In this document: in pieces, positions 43,894 through 51,756 of the stretch
Layout: every line of letters starts with the position of its first letter
How positions within the stretch are numbered: position 1 is the first letter of the stretch
From: Nitrospirota bacterium
Lineage (GTDB): Bacteria; Nitrospirota; Thermodesulfovibrionia; Thermodesulfovibrionales; JdFR-88
Length of the DNA stretch: 52,349 nucleotides
Direction of reading: 5' to 3'
NCBI GenBank assembly: GCA_014874185.1
Contig: JACWAF010000002.1
Span: 1 to 52,349, forward strand
Made by a program: the position numbers and the translations under genes
The notes under the pieces: model-generated
Database searches by the model: none
Told to the model about the DNA's origin: nothing
What the model saw: only the letters and a program-made list of their open reading frames with translations

Positions 43894-45414
43894 CTAGGAA
43901 GCGGCTATCTCCTTCTCTTCGGGTGCCTTCTTTGGCTCCTCCGGGGGGGCGTTTTCTATATGGAGCACATGCTGGCCGGGGGCCATGGCCGGGTCTGAGA
44001 TTATATTTATCCTCACCTTGAACTCTTTTTCCATGGCCGCCAGCTCGGCCCTCTTCGTGTTCGTTATCAGGTTTGCGCTTGCCACGGGCAGATGGCAGGT
44101 TATCGCCTTTATCCCTCCCCTCGATGCCTTCATATGGATATCCCTGAAGGCGGAGAGCGCGACCATCTCCTCGGTCTTCACCACCCCGGAGCCCTCGCAG
44201 TCCGGGCACTTCCTGTATGCCGATTCGAAGTAGGCGGTGCGCATCCGCTCCCGCGTCATCTCCAGCATCCCGAAGCGGGATATGCCGGTGATGTCCGCGT
44301 GGGCCTTATCGGCAAGCAGGGCGGTCTTCAATCGCCGCTCCACCTCGCGGCGGTTCTTCGTGATCTCCATGTCGATGAAATCTATCACGATAAGCCCCCC
44401 GATGTCCCTCAGCCTGAGCTGCCGCGCTATTTCGTCCGCGGCCTCCAGGTTGGTCTTGAGGGCGGTCTGCTCTATGTTCTTTTCCTTCCTGCTCCTTCCG
44501 GAATTGACGTCTATGGCGGTAAGGGCCTCCGTCCTGTCGAATACAAGGTGCCCCTTCGAGGGCAGGTGGACGTAGCGGTCGTTTATCTTCGATATCTGGT
44601 CTTCGATGTTATGCTGGTCGAAGATGGGCCTTTTCCCCCTGTAAAGGGTGATATTTATCTTCCGCCAGGGCAGGGTGCGCCGCAGGAATTCCCTTACCTT
44701 GCGGGCCGTCCCCTGGTCGTCCGCCAGTATCTCCTCCACGTCCGAAGTGAGGTAATCCCTGATAGTCCTTACGGCTATGTCCTGCTCCTTGTAGATCAGG
44801 GCCGGGGCCGGGGCCTCTTTCGCCTCTTTCTGTATCCTGTCCCAGAGCTTCGTGAGATACTTCAAATCGTTTGCCATGTCTTCAGCCGTCTTCTCGATCC
44901 CGGCCGTCCGCAGGATGAAGCCCATCTTCTGGGGGAGCTTCAGGGTTTTAAGTATTTCCTTCAGGCGCACCCGTTCCTCCGGGTCGTCTATCTTCCTCGA
45001 TATCCCCACCCTGTCCTGCCCCGGCATCATCACCAGGTACCTGCCGGGCAGTGATATGTAGGTTGTAAGGCTTGCGCCCTTGGTGTCCCTCTCGTCCCGC
45101 TCCACCTGCACTATGAATTCCTGCCCCTTGGAGAATATCTCCTGAATCCTCTTCTTCTTCTCCCTGCCGGCCGGGCCGAAGTACTCCGGCGCTATCTCGC
45201 GCACCTGCAGGAAGCCCTGTTTCTTCTGGCCGAAGTCCACGAAGACGGCCTGCAGGGCGGGCTCCACCCTTGTTATAAGGCCCTTGTAGATGTTGCCCCT
45301 CAGGTGCTCCCTGGCGGATGTCTCAACATAGAAGTCCACCAGGTGGTCCCCTTCAACTATGGCCACCCGCTTTTCTTCCGGATATTTCGCGTTAATCAGT
45401 ATCTTTTTCTTCAT
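43894..45414 (-). CDS. rng: Ribonuclease E/G family protein
   Basis: The 506-residue endoribonuclease has an N-terminal S1 domain (GNIYKGLITRVEPALQAVFVDFGQKKQGFLQV), the catalytic DNase I-like region with ALTAIDVNSGR and GGLIVIDFIDME (two metal-binding aspartates), and a zinc-link CPDCEGSG. The size is RNase G rather than the long RNase E scaffold. It processes rRNA and starts mRNA decay. Confidence 0.92.
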   Translation of the reverse strand: MKKKILINAKYPEEKRVAIVEGDHLVDFYVETSAREHLRGNIYKGLITRVEPALQAVFVDFGQKKQGFLQVREIAPEYFGPAGREKKKRIQEIFSKGQEFIVQVERDERDTKGASLTTYISLPGRYLVMMPGQDRVGISRKIDDPEERVRLKEILKTLKLPQKMGFILRTAGIEKTAEDMANDLKYLTKLWDRIQKEAKEAPAPALIYKEQDIAVRTIRDYLTSDVEEILADDQGTARKVREFLRRTLPWRKINITLYRGKRPIFDQHNIEDQISKINDRYVHLPSKGHLVFDRTEALTAIDVNSGRSRKEKNIEQTALKTNLEAADEIARQLRLRDIGGLIVIDFIDMEITKNRREVERRLKTALLADKAHADITGISRFGMLEMTRERMRTAYFESAYRKCPDCEGSGVVKTEEMVALSAFRDIHMKASRGGIKAITCHLPVASANLITNTKRAELAAMEKEFKVRINIISDPAMAPGQHVLHIENAPPEEPKKAPEEKEIAAS

Positions 45415-45465
45415 ATCTATCTAGAATACCATTCCCAGCGGGAAATGTTGAGTTTATCCGGGTAA

Positions 45466-46236
45466 TTACGGGCCGAAGGTCAGTTGATAGGCCGCGTACA
45501 TCCGGTATCTGACCGGGCCGCTAAGGTCTCGACCGGCGGAAAAAAGGATATGATGGATTCCGGTAATATTCACTATCGCGCCCGCGTTGAACCCGGTTGA
45601 GCTTGTTTCGTCCCTCGCCGAAGCCGTCTGGTTGAAGACCTCCGCCCCCAGGGTAAGCGTCCTTGTTATGTCGCGCTGCACCTCAAGCCCGGTGAACCAG
45701 TAATTTTTGTTGTCAGCGCCGGGGTGTATCCAGTACCCCCCGCCCCCGTATGCCAGCCAGTGCCCCCAGGCCTTCTGAAGCCATATGGGCAGAAAGAGGT
45801 TGGGATGGCCCTCGCCAAGCCCGCGTGAACGTGATCCCGTTGGCAGTGTCAGCAGGGGGAACGTGCCCGCCTGAAACCCTGTCCCCACGTCATTATAGAA
45901 ACGGTATTTAACCCCCGTTTCCATGTCTCCAGGCCCGTATGCCGCGGGGCCGCCCGCAGGGTGCGCGTAGACCATCGGCACTATCAGGTGGATCTGGGTG
46001 TTTGGAAGCGCGCCGTAGTTGATCTCCACGTGCGGCGCGGTGGTGTCGAAGCCCGCACCCTTCACGTTCTCGTACTGCGAGGCCAGGTAGACCTCCCAGT
46101 GGTGAAGCTCCACGGGCTCCGGGTCGTCCGTGAGAAAGGGCGGGCCCGCCCACGCCCTTGCCGCAATCAGGGCCAGGGCGCAGCCGATAATGACCGTCCA
46201 TAAGGCCTTCCGGCCATCGGGGATTCCGGGTTTCAT
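45466..46236 (-). CDS. Outer-membrane beta-barrel protein, PF13557-like
   Basis: The 256-residue protein has a signal peptide (WTVIIGCALALIAARAWAG) followed by GPPFLTDDPEPVELHHWEVYLAS, the same LTDD-type mature start as the transporter at 10090-10899. Beta-strands end in an amphipathic YQLTFGP. It is expected in the outer membrane; the substrate is unknown. The ATG at 46236 is chosen for its signal peptide and AAAGGG upstream; the open frame to 46374 has no support. Confidence 0.78.
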   Translation of the reverse strand: MKPGIPDGRKALWTVIIGCALALIAARAWAGPPFLTDDPEPVELHHWEVYLASQYENVKGAGFDTTAPHVEINYGALPNTQIHLIVPMVYAHPAGGPAAYGPGDMETGVKYRFYNDVGTGFQAGTFPLLTLPTGSRSRGLGEGHPNLFLPIWLQKAWGHWLAYGGGGYWIHPGADNKNYWFTGLEVQRDITRTLTLGAEVFNQTASARDETSSTGFNAGAIVNITGIHHILFSAGRDLSGPVRYRMYAAYQLTFGP

Positions 46237-46330
46237 AAACACCCTTTCATCATTAATTGAAGAGTATATGATTTCGCAAGAGGGTGGAATTGTCAATTCC
46301 TTTTCGAAACAGCGCGGAGTAGTAGATTGG

Positions 46331-46612
46331 CTATTTGCCAGCCTCGTGCAATTCCTCATCCACCCGCTCTGCAAGGAACAGCTTCAGAAGGGACTGATAG
46401 GGTATGTCCCTTTTATTGGCAAGGGTTTTCAGGTGCTCGAGCAGGGCTTCGGGCAGGCGTATCGAGATGGTCCTTGTGGAAGGCTTCAGATTCGGGAAAG
46501 CAGCCTTCTTCGCCTTTCTGTAATCGACGTACCCGGTAGAATCGTGAGTTGCCCAGAATTCCCGTTCATCTTCTTCTGTCTTAAATTTCGGGATTTTTTT
46601 CAATTTCATCAT
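46331..46612 (-). CDS. brnA: BrnA-family antitoxin (toxin partner decayed)
   Basis: The antitoxin has about 93 residues: an N-terminal toxin-wrapping part (KIPKFKTEEDEREFWATHDST) and a ribbon-helix-helix DNA-binding end (STRTISIRLPEALLEHLKTLANKRDIPYQSLLKLFLAERV). The ATG at 46612 follows GAGAGG by 6 nt. In this frame the codons just upstream encode the tail of a BrnT toxin, so the start at 46636 belongs to that remnant. The toxin is no longer present, leaving an orphan antitoxin. Confidence 0.82.
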   Translation of the reverse strand: MMKLKKIPKFKTEEDEREFWATHDSTGYVDYRKAKKAAFPNLKPSTRTISIRLPEALLEHLKTLANKRDIPYQSLLKLFLAERVDEELHEAGK

Positions 46613-46618
46613 GGATGG

Positions 46619-46675
46619 CCTCTCTTTTTTGTTCATGTCCCGCGCGGAGATTACCCTGATTTTATTTCTGCCGGA
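46619..46675 (-). pseudogene. Remnant of a BrnT toxin gene (last 19 codons)
   Basis: Between a TGA at 46676-46678 and brnA the frame reads SGRNKIRVISARDMNKKER, matching the conserved C-terminal end of BrnT toxins (IRxISARxMxKKER). It lies in the expected place directly before brnA. The rest of the toxin gene is missing; a repeat and the end of a higA gene take its place. Confidence 0.65.
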
Positions 46676-46686
46676 TCACGCGCTCT

Positions 46687-47037
46687 TCAACATTTTTGAA
46701 TTCCATTCTCCCTCTCCCCCCGGGAGAGGGCCAGGGTGAGGGAATTCAGCACTTTTACCTCTTTTTCAAGCCTCGAATCCAGTTTGTCCTTTTCCATCTC
46801 CAGATCATACCGCGACTGAAGGTTCAGCCAGAAGCGTTCCGAGAGGCCGAAATAGCGGGAAAGCCTCAGGGCCGTATCGGCCGTGACCGCCCGCTTGCCC
46901 TGCACGATCTCGTTTATCCGCCGCGGCGGCACGCTTATGTCCCTGGCCAGCCTGTACTGGCTGATTTTGAGAGGCTTTAAAAATTCCTCTAGCAGGATTT
47001 CTCCCGAATGTATCGGGGGTGTTGGTTTGGGTTTCAT
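46687..47037 (-). CDS. HigA-family antitoxin with repeat-derived tail
   Basis: The 116-residue antitoxin has a HigA-type helix-turn-helix (ISQYRLARDISVPPRRINEIVQGKRAVTADTALRLSRYFG) and the family end ERFWLNLQSRYDLEMEK. The last 20 residues (NSLTLALSRGERENGIQKC) are translated from an intergenic repeat (46703-46746) and replace the normal end. Only a possible shred of its HigB toxin remains upstream. Confidence 0.82.
   Translation of the reverse strand: MKPKPTPPIHSGEILLEEFLKPLKISQYRLARDISVPPRRINEIVQGKRAVTADTALRLSRYFGLSERFWLNLQSRYDLEMEKDKLDSRLEKEVKVLNSLTLALSRGERENGIQKC
46703..46746. repeat. Intergenic palindromic repeat inside the higA 3' end
   Basis: ATTCTCCCTCTCCC and GGGAGAGGGCCAGGGTGAGGGAATT form the widespread CCCTCACCCTGGCCCTCTCCC-type element. 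It is read through by the HigA frame and ends close to the BrnT remnant. Confidence 0.8.
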
Positions 47038-47049
47038 TTTCTACTTCTA

Positions 47050-47070
47050 ATGATAATTGATTTCTTTTCT
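47050..47070 (-). pseudogene. Possible tail of a HigB toxin gene
   Basis: On the minus strand the codons just before higA read RKEINYH and a TAG stop (47048-47050 complement), similar to the EI-x-YH ending of HigB toxins (EITDYH in the intact copy at 38573). Upstream codons no longer resemble HigB because the RT module begins there. The stretch is very short, so the call is weak. Confidence 0.35.
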
Positions 47071-47085
47071 TAATTCTATTCGCGT

Positions 47086-47094
47086 TGGTATAAT
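47086..47094 (+). promoter_or_regulatory. Extended -10 promoter of the reverse transcriptase gene
   Basis: TGGTATAAT carries a perfect -10 with TGn extension; the transcript would start near 47101, about 19 nt before the ATG at 47120. Confidence 0.6.
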
Positions 47095-47119
47095 TAAAAA
47101 ATTTTCATTTAGGTCCATT

Positions 47120-49213
47120 ATGGCTAACGATTACCAAAGAATGTGTTCTCTCGATAATTTGAACCGTGCTTACCGCTGGGTTCAATCTAATCCTGATGCA
47201 TTATATAAAAAATTTTTTAGAGATTCTTACAGTGCCTATGCTGCCTCTTCACAATACAATCTAAATCGGCTTAGAAAACACTTGCTTAGATATGCTTTTG
47301 AAGGGACACATGCATCTAAATTATATTTTCCTAAACCATCAGGAATATTAAGGCCCTATACGTTATTGGCAGTTGATGATCAGATCGTTTATCAAGCGTG
47401 CGTCAATATTATAGCTGAGAAATTAAAATCACAAGTACAGGCCCGATACTATAAAAATATATTTGGACATCTTTATGCCGGTAAATCATCAAAATTCTTC
47501 TACTATAAATGGCAGGACGGCTACCGTTTATACTCACGAGCGGTCGTTGAAAATATAAAAAAGGGCTTTGATTATGTCGCTAATTTTGATTTAACTTCTT
47601 TTTATGATTCGATAGATCATTCTGTCTTACAGCATTTTCTTATTGAAATTGATATAGATAAAGAATTAATCGATTTTCTTTTTAGATTACTTAAACTTTG
47701 GACTTCCTCTACATGGACCAATCGATCCAATATTATTTATATCGAGCATGGAATACCTCAAGGCCCTTTGTCATCAGGATTGCTGTCCGAAGTGATACTG
47801 AAACATATCGATGATAAAGGTATACGTTTTCCTGAGAAAAACAAAAAGGTAGTTAAATATTTGCGATATGTAGATGATATTAAATTATTTGCAAAGAATG
47901 AAAAACTTTTACGTCAAAGACTGATTTCTCTTGATTTGGCGGCGAAGGAAATAGGTTTATTCCCCCAAAGTTTAAAGATAAATGTCAGAAAAGTTACTAA
48001 TCCAATCGAAGAAATCAAAACGGTAAGCGGTGTTGCAGAATTGGTTAGCAATCCAGCTATTAATCAAAACAAAATGTATAATCAAATTCTTGATCTTTCT
48101 AAAGGTGGTAAAATCCGAAATGAGGATCAAACTAAATTTAAATATCTTTTAAGCCGAACTATACCTAATTACAAGTTAAATAACAGAATAATTCAAATAT
48201 TGAAAAATCATCCATCTCTTTCTACTCATATAGCCTATTATTTTGGTAAATATAAAAAATTGCCACCTAAGTGTGCAGAAAAAATCGTTCACTTTATAAG
48301 AAATGAAGATATTTTTCATTCAGTACAGGCGGATATTTTATTTGCCACTATAGAGAATATGCCAGAGCCATATAAGGCTTACTGTTTAGGGTATTGTAAC
48401 GAGCGATTGTTTCCTACAGCAAGATTCACTGCGCAACCACAACCCTCATTAAAGGCAGCCTTACTTGCTTGGATTTTAAAAAATGACAACATTACTTATC
48501 AAAAATTAAAAATTTTTATCACGGAAGAGCTTGATTGGTGGGTAATAAAAGATGTGCTTAAATATATTCGCGATGATCAATATGGGATTGCAAGTTATAA
48601 TACCTTTTTAAATGAACAAATAGAATCTAAATATGCTGATATCGCAAGAATGGCGGCTTTAAAGATTATAAATGAAAATCTTAATGTTAATTCTAAATCC
48701 GCAAACGAAGCAGCAAAATTACTCCTGTTTTCAGCTGGAAAAATTAGGAAAATAGGAAAACCTGAAAGCCTTGTGAGCAAAGTCCTCTGTTATGTACTTA
48801 AATGTAATTTACCGCCCTTTAGCTGGGATCGTTTATTTGGGCAGAATCATAAAAAAGCTGAGTACATTGCTTTTAATGTAAAAAAGGATTTTGAATCAAA
48901 CATAAATAGTTGCTTGCTCACTTTAGATAGTTTGTGCGATTTATTATTTGAAAAATTATTTAATAAATTTCTTCCACAGAATACTTATGGAAATTATGGC
49001 AGCATGCTTCTTAATCCAACCATTAACCAAAATTTACCTAATACTTGTTCAGCTTTTCAAGAATTACATAAATTAAGATTATTATCAATTACCGCCCACC
49101 CAAGATCAAGATCAGGTAATTCAACCAGACATTTAAAATACGGAGATTTTTACAATATTAAACCTCACTTAATAAGCGCTTTTAATGAAATTGCTCAAAA
49201 TATCACAGTTTAG
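47120..49213 (+). CDS. AbiA-like defence reverse transcriptase (RT plus C-terminal HEPN-type end)
   Basis: The 697-residue protein starts at ATG 47120 behind an extended -10 promoter; an earlier ATG (47057) lies upstream of that promoter. The RT half (about 60-330) has motif A NFDLTSFYDSIDH (Asp157), motif B GIPQGPLSSG (211-220) and motif C YVDD (250-253). A long helical middle follows. The end has a HEPN-like RX6H motif (RLLSITAH, about Arg653-His660) followed by a basic tail. RT plus HEPN is the AbiA abortive-infection architecture. No msr/msd or maturase features are seen. The gene is strikingly AT-rich and uses codons unlike its neighbours, so it was acquired horizontally. It probably polymerises DNA during phage attack and arrests the host; this is inference. 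Confidence 0.72.
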   Translation: MANDYQRMCSLDNLNRAYRWVQSNPDALYKKFFRDSYSAYAASSQYNLNRLRKHLLRYAFEGTHASKLYFPKPSGILRPYTLLAVDDQIVYQACVNIIAEKLKSQVQARYYKNIFGHLYAGKSSKFFYYKWQDGYRLYSRAVVENIKKGFDYVANFDLTSFYDSIDHSVLQHFLIEIDIDKELIDFLFRLLKLWTSSTWTNRSNIIYIEHGIPQGPLSSGLLSEVILKHIDDKGIRFPEKNKKVVKYLRYVDDIKLFAKNEKLLRQRLISLDLAAKEIGLFPQSLKINVRKVTNPIEEIKTVSGVAELVSNPAINQNKMYNQILDLSKGGKIRNEDQTKFKYLLSRTIPNYKLNNRIIQILKNHPSLSTHIAYYFGKYKKLPPKCAEKIVHFIRNEDIFHSVQADILFATIENMPEPYKAYCLGYCNERLFPTARFTAQPQPSLKAALLAWILKNDNITYQKLKIFITEELDWWVIKDVLKYIRDDQYGIASYNTFLNEQIESKYADIARMAALKIINENLNVNSKSANEAAKLLLFSAGKIRKIGKPESLVSKVLCYVLKCNLPPFSWDRLFGQNHKKAEYIAFNVKKDFESNINSCLLTLDSLCDLLFEKLFNKFLPQNTYGNYGSMLLNPTINQNLPNTCSAFQELHKLRLLSITAHPRSRSGNSTRHLKYGDFYNIKPHLISAFNEIAQNITV

Positions 49214-49261
49214 TGCTTTTCTCTAGGGCGGCTCTCCTCTGCCATATAGACGGATCTGGAA

Positions 49262-49277
49262 TGTTCCACGTGGAACA
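49262..49277. promoter_or_regulatory. parS centromere site 1
   Basis: TGTTCCACGTGGAACA, a perfect 16-bp palindrome identical to the parS form of pseudomonads and myxobacteria. The palindrome extends perfectly to 24 bp (49258-49281). Confidence 0.92.
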
Positions 49278-49302
49278 TTCCATCTCCTAAAATGGAAAAA
49301 AT

Positions 49303-49360
49303 TTTTCGGGGTCATAGGGGCGGAGCCCCTATCCAATTAAAAGGCCCAGAAGGGCCTTGG
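49303..49360. repeat. REP-like hairpin element
   Basis: ATAGGGGC-GGA-GCCCCTAT forms a stem, followed by a second small hairpin AAGGCCCAGAAGGGCCTT. The first part resembles the element at about 34004-34045 (TTTTTGGGGGCATGGGGGCGCTAGCCCCTAT). Confidence 0.6.
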
Positions 49361-49433
49361 CTCCCGTTCCGATATTTGGGCGGGTTAGATGAAAATCTCT
49401 TCCTTATTGCCTTTAAGCAGGAGATAGCCCAGC

Positions 49434-50792
49434 CTACTCCATTGTTCCACGTGGAACATCTATCTCGTAGGCCTTTATCTTCCGGTGCAGGTTGGAGCGC
49501 TCAACGCCCAAAAGCTCCGCCGTCTTGGAGATGTTCCAGTTGTTCTCGGTCAGCTTCCTGCGCAGGAAATCCCTCTCGAAGGCGTCCCGCGCCTCCTTCA
49601 GGGTTTCGTACCCGAAATAGTCCTCCGCCCCGGCCTGAACGCTCGCGAAGATCAGACCCTTGCCGTCTATCACATCCCCCGGGCTCATTATCACAAGCCG
49701 CTCTATCGCGTTCCTAAGCTCCCGCACGTTTCCAGGCCAGTTGTGCTCGGAGAGCCGCTTCAGGGCCTCTTTGGTGAGCTTCTTTGCCGGGCGGCCGTAC
49801 TCAGAGGCAAGCTGACGCAAAAAGTACTCGGCCAGCTCCGGGATGTCCTCCCTGTGCGCCCGGAGGGGCGGGACGACAAGAGGGATGACGTTCAGCCTGT
49901 AGTAGAGGTCCTCGCGGAAGCTGCCCTGCTTCACCTCCCTGGCAAGGTCCTTGTTTGTGGCCGCGATCAGGCGCACATCCACGCGCAGGGTCTTGCTGCC
50001 CCCAACCCGCTGAAACTCCTGCGTTTCGATGGCGCGCAAAACCTTGGCCTGGGTGGGGAGGCTCATGTCCCCCACCTCGTCCAGAAAGAGACTGCCCCTG
50101 TCTGCAAGCTCGAATTTGCCCTTTCTGGCCTCCTGAGCGCCGGTGAAGGCGCCCTTCTCGTGCCCGAACAGTTCGCTCTCTATAAGCTCCTGGGGGATGG
50201 CCGCGCAGTTAAGCTCTATAAAGGGCATCAGGGCGCGCGGGCTAAGCTCGTGCAGCAGGCGGGCCACAAGCTCCTTGCCGCTTCCGGACTCCCCGGTTAT
50301 AAGCACCTTGCTTGCGCTCTTTGCCGCCATCTCCACCTGGGCTTTAAGCTCGCGCATCGTCTGCGACCCCCCGGCCATCGCGAGTCTGCCCCGAAGGGTC
50401 TCCTTCAGGGACTTGTTCTCGCTCTCAAGCTGGTACTTCTCCAGCGCGCGCGCGGTGCTGAGGAGCACCCGGTCCATGGAGAGGGGCTTTTCAAGGAAAT
50501 CATAGGCGCCCATGCGGGTGGCCTTCACGGCAAGCTCTATGGTGCCGTGGCCGGTTATCATTATCACGGGCAGTTCGGTGTGGGCGGCCTTTATCTTCTG
50601 AAGGCAGTCGGTGCCGTCCATCCCCGGAAGCCAGATGTCCAGTATGACAAGCTCCGGGGGCTTCTTTGCAATGATTTCAAGGGCCTCCTCCCCGGTGGAG
50701 GCAAGCTCCACCTCGTAGCCCTCGTCTTTCAGGATGTCGGCCAGGCTCTCCCTGATGTTCTCTTCATCGTCTACAATCAGGATTCGCGGCAT
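49434..50792 (-). CDS. Sigma-54-dependent response regulator (NtrX/NtrC-like)
   Basis: The 452-residue activator has a receiver domain (RILIVDDEEN; acceptor in LVILDIWLPG; IEL...FLEKPLSMD), an AAA+ sigma-54 activator domain with Walker A GESGSGKE, GAFTGA loop and Walker B LFLDEVGDM, and a Fis-type helix-turn-helix (WNISKTAELLGVERSNLHRKIKAYEI). It opens sigma-54 promoters when phosphorylated. The last codons (DVPRGTME) are encoded by a parS site. No histidine kinase is adjacent in the window. Confidence 0.93.
   Translation of the reverse strand: MPRILIVDDEENIRESLADILKDEGYEVELASTGEEALEIIAKKPPELVILDIWLPGMDGTDCLQKIKAAHTELPVIMITGHGTIELAVKATRMGAYDFLEKPLSMDRVLLSTARALEKYQLESENKSLKETLRGRLAMAGGSQTMRELKAQVEMAAKSASKVLITGESGSGKELVARLLHELSPRALMPFIELNCAAIPQELIESELFGHEKGAFTGAQEARKGKFELADRGSLFLDEVGDMSLPTQAKVLRAIETQEFQRVGGSKTLRVDVRLIAATNKDLAREVKQGSFREDLYYRLNVIPLVVPPLRAHREDIPELAEYFLRQLASEYGRPAKKLTKEALKRLSEHNWPGNVRELRNAIERLVIMSPGDVIDGKGLIFASVQAGAEDYFGYETLKEARDAFERDFLRRKLTENNWNISKTAELLGVERSNLHRKIKAYEIDVPRGTME
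49443..49458. promoter_or_regulatory. parS centromere site 2, inside the NtrX-like gene
   Basis: A second exact TGTTCCACGTGGAACA, 181 nt from the first, located in the last codons of the regulator gene, where it encodes DVPRGT. Both sites lie about 9 kb from parAB. Confidence 0.92.
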
Positions 50793-50996
50793 TTTATTCC
50801 TTTACGTTTTCGAAATGAGTCGCGTTTTCATTTTTAACCCAACTTTAAAGGTACACCGCTTCTACTATTTACGCTCTTTTTGAGAATACCCCTTTATAAT
50901 TGAAAAGGTCAAAATTATGCGTTTCCTTCTTTTCTTCCCAAACGAATTATTCATAAATGTTTGCCCGCGCATATCCGCGCATGTAATAAATGAAAA

Positions 50997-51025
50997 TTGA
51001 CAAATGTAAACATTTCCTGTAATCA
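50997..51025 (+). promoter_or_regulatory. Candidate promoter of the structured RNA
   Basis: A perfect -35 TTGACA (50997-51002) is 17 nt from a weak -10 TAATCA (51020-51025). This would start transcription near 51032, exactly at the first hairpin of the RNA. Confidence 0.45.
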
Positions 51026-51031
51026 TATGAT

Positions 51032-51124
51032 TGAGCGGTAAGACCGCTGTGGGTTCCTCTGGTGTTCCCTTCCGTAGGTTGGCCAAGCCAGGGGGTACAC
51101 ACCCGCAGGGCACGCTCTTTTTTT
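51032..51124 (+). ncRNA. Candidate structured small RNA convergent to DUF3800
   Basis: The RNA would be about 92 nt. A 5' hairpin AGCGGU/ACCGCU (51034-51048) is followed by a long stem: 51049-51054 with 51101-51106 (GUGGGU/ACCCGC), a five-base bulge, then 51055-51062 with 51088-51095 (UCCUCUGG/CCAGGGGG). The stem holds three U-G pairs that would be A-C mismatches on the other strand, so the plus strand is the one that folds. A run of seven T follows (51118-51124). GAGCG near the 5' end can also pair with CGCTC before the T run, suggesting an alternative fold. The minus-strand DUF3800 gene ends at its 3' edge. Confidence 0.6.
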
Positions 51125-51752
51125 ATGGCAAATATACATCGTCATATTTGATCTTACCCTTAAAGACATCAAACCATTCCTGGTCATTCTTCTCATATTT
51201 CCGGTAAATCCCCCACGAAAACAAATCAACGGCCTGAAGGGGCAGGTCTTCATGGGAAAGATGGTGGTTTATATCAAGCGGTATTCTTGGCTCTATTCTG
51301 CCGCTTAGCTGCCGGATCAGGTAATCATCGAACTCTCTTATTTCCTTCTTGCTCTTGCTCCTGTCTATTGTCAGGCCGACCCTCACCGAGGCATTTGCAA
51401 ATGGAATGACATCCAGGACTTTTCTAGCTATGAAGTTATAAACCCGATCCTTCTTCTGGGAAAGATGATCATAGACACGCCTTTTATTGAGGGTAAGGGC
51501 ATAAAGCTCGAAGGGTACGCGCTCTATATGCCTGTAAAAATACCGTTTTACCTCTATGGATTGTTTTGACCCTTTCAATTCGGGTTGTCTTGACAGCTTC
51601 TTTTGAAGCGTTCTTTTTACCGCCCTGGCAATCATTTTCCTGTTTTCCATTCCCTGCACCAGCATTACGGTAACCGTAAAATATTTCGAGGGCTTTTTGG
51701 CGAAGAAGTCAAAGCCCAGGTCCCCGCTTTCGTCAAGATAGAGATAAAGCAT
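51123..51752 (-). CDS. DUF3800 domain protein
   Basis: The 209-residue protein starts MLYLYLDESGDLGF, the signature of DUF3800, an RNase H-like fold with conserved acids (DES motif; later IDRSKSKKE and LPLQAVDLFSWG). The family is common in phages and islands; its function is not established, but active-site geometry suggests a nuclease. The start codon follows GAAGGGG inside a fragment duplicated from the regulator gene. A structured RNA candidate converges on its 3' end. Confidence 0.88.
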   Translation of the reverse strand: MLYLYLDESGDLGFDFFAKKPSKYFTVTVMLVQGMENRKMIARAVKRTLQKKLSRQPELKGSKQSIEVKRYFYRHIERVPFELYALTLNKRRVYDHLSQKKDRVYNFIARKVLDVIPFANASVRVGLTIDRSKSKKEIREFDDYLIRQLSGRIEPRIPLDINHHLSHEDLPLQAVDLFSWGIYRKYEKNDQEWFDVFKGKIKYDDVYLP

Positions 51753-51756
51753 TTAT

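Noticed and set aside
44092-45054. Open frame of 320 codons on the plus strand
   Set aside because: Antisense to the RNase E/G gene, no domain, low-complexity composition.
47120-49213. Group II intron or retron reverse transcriptase
   Set aside because: No maturase or HNH domain, no intron RNA ends, no msr/msd inverted repeats upstream; the C-terminal helical/HEPN-like part points to Abi-type RTs.
50865-51113. 82-codon minus-strand frame
   Set aside because: It overlaps the structured RNA candidate antisense, has odd composition and no ribosome-binding site.
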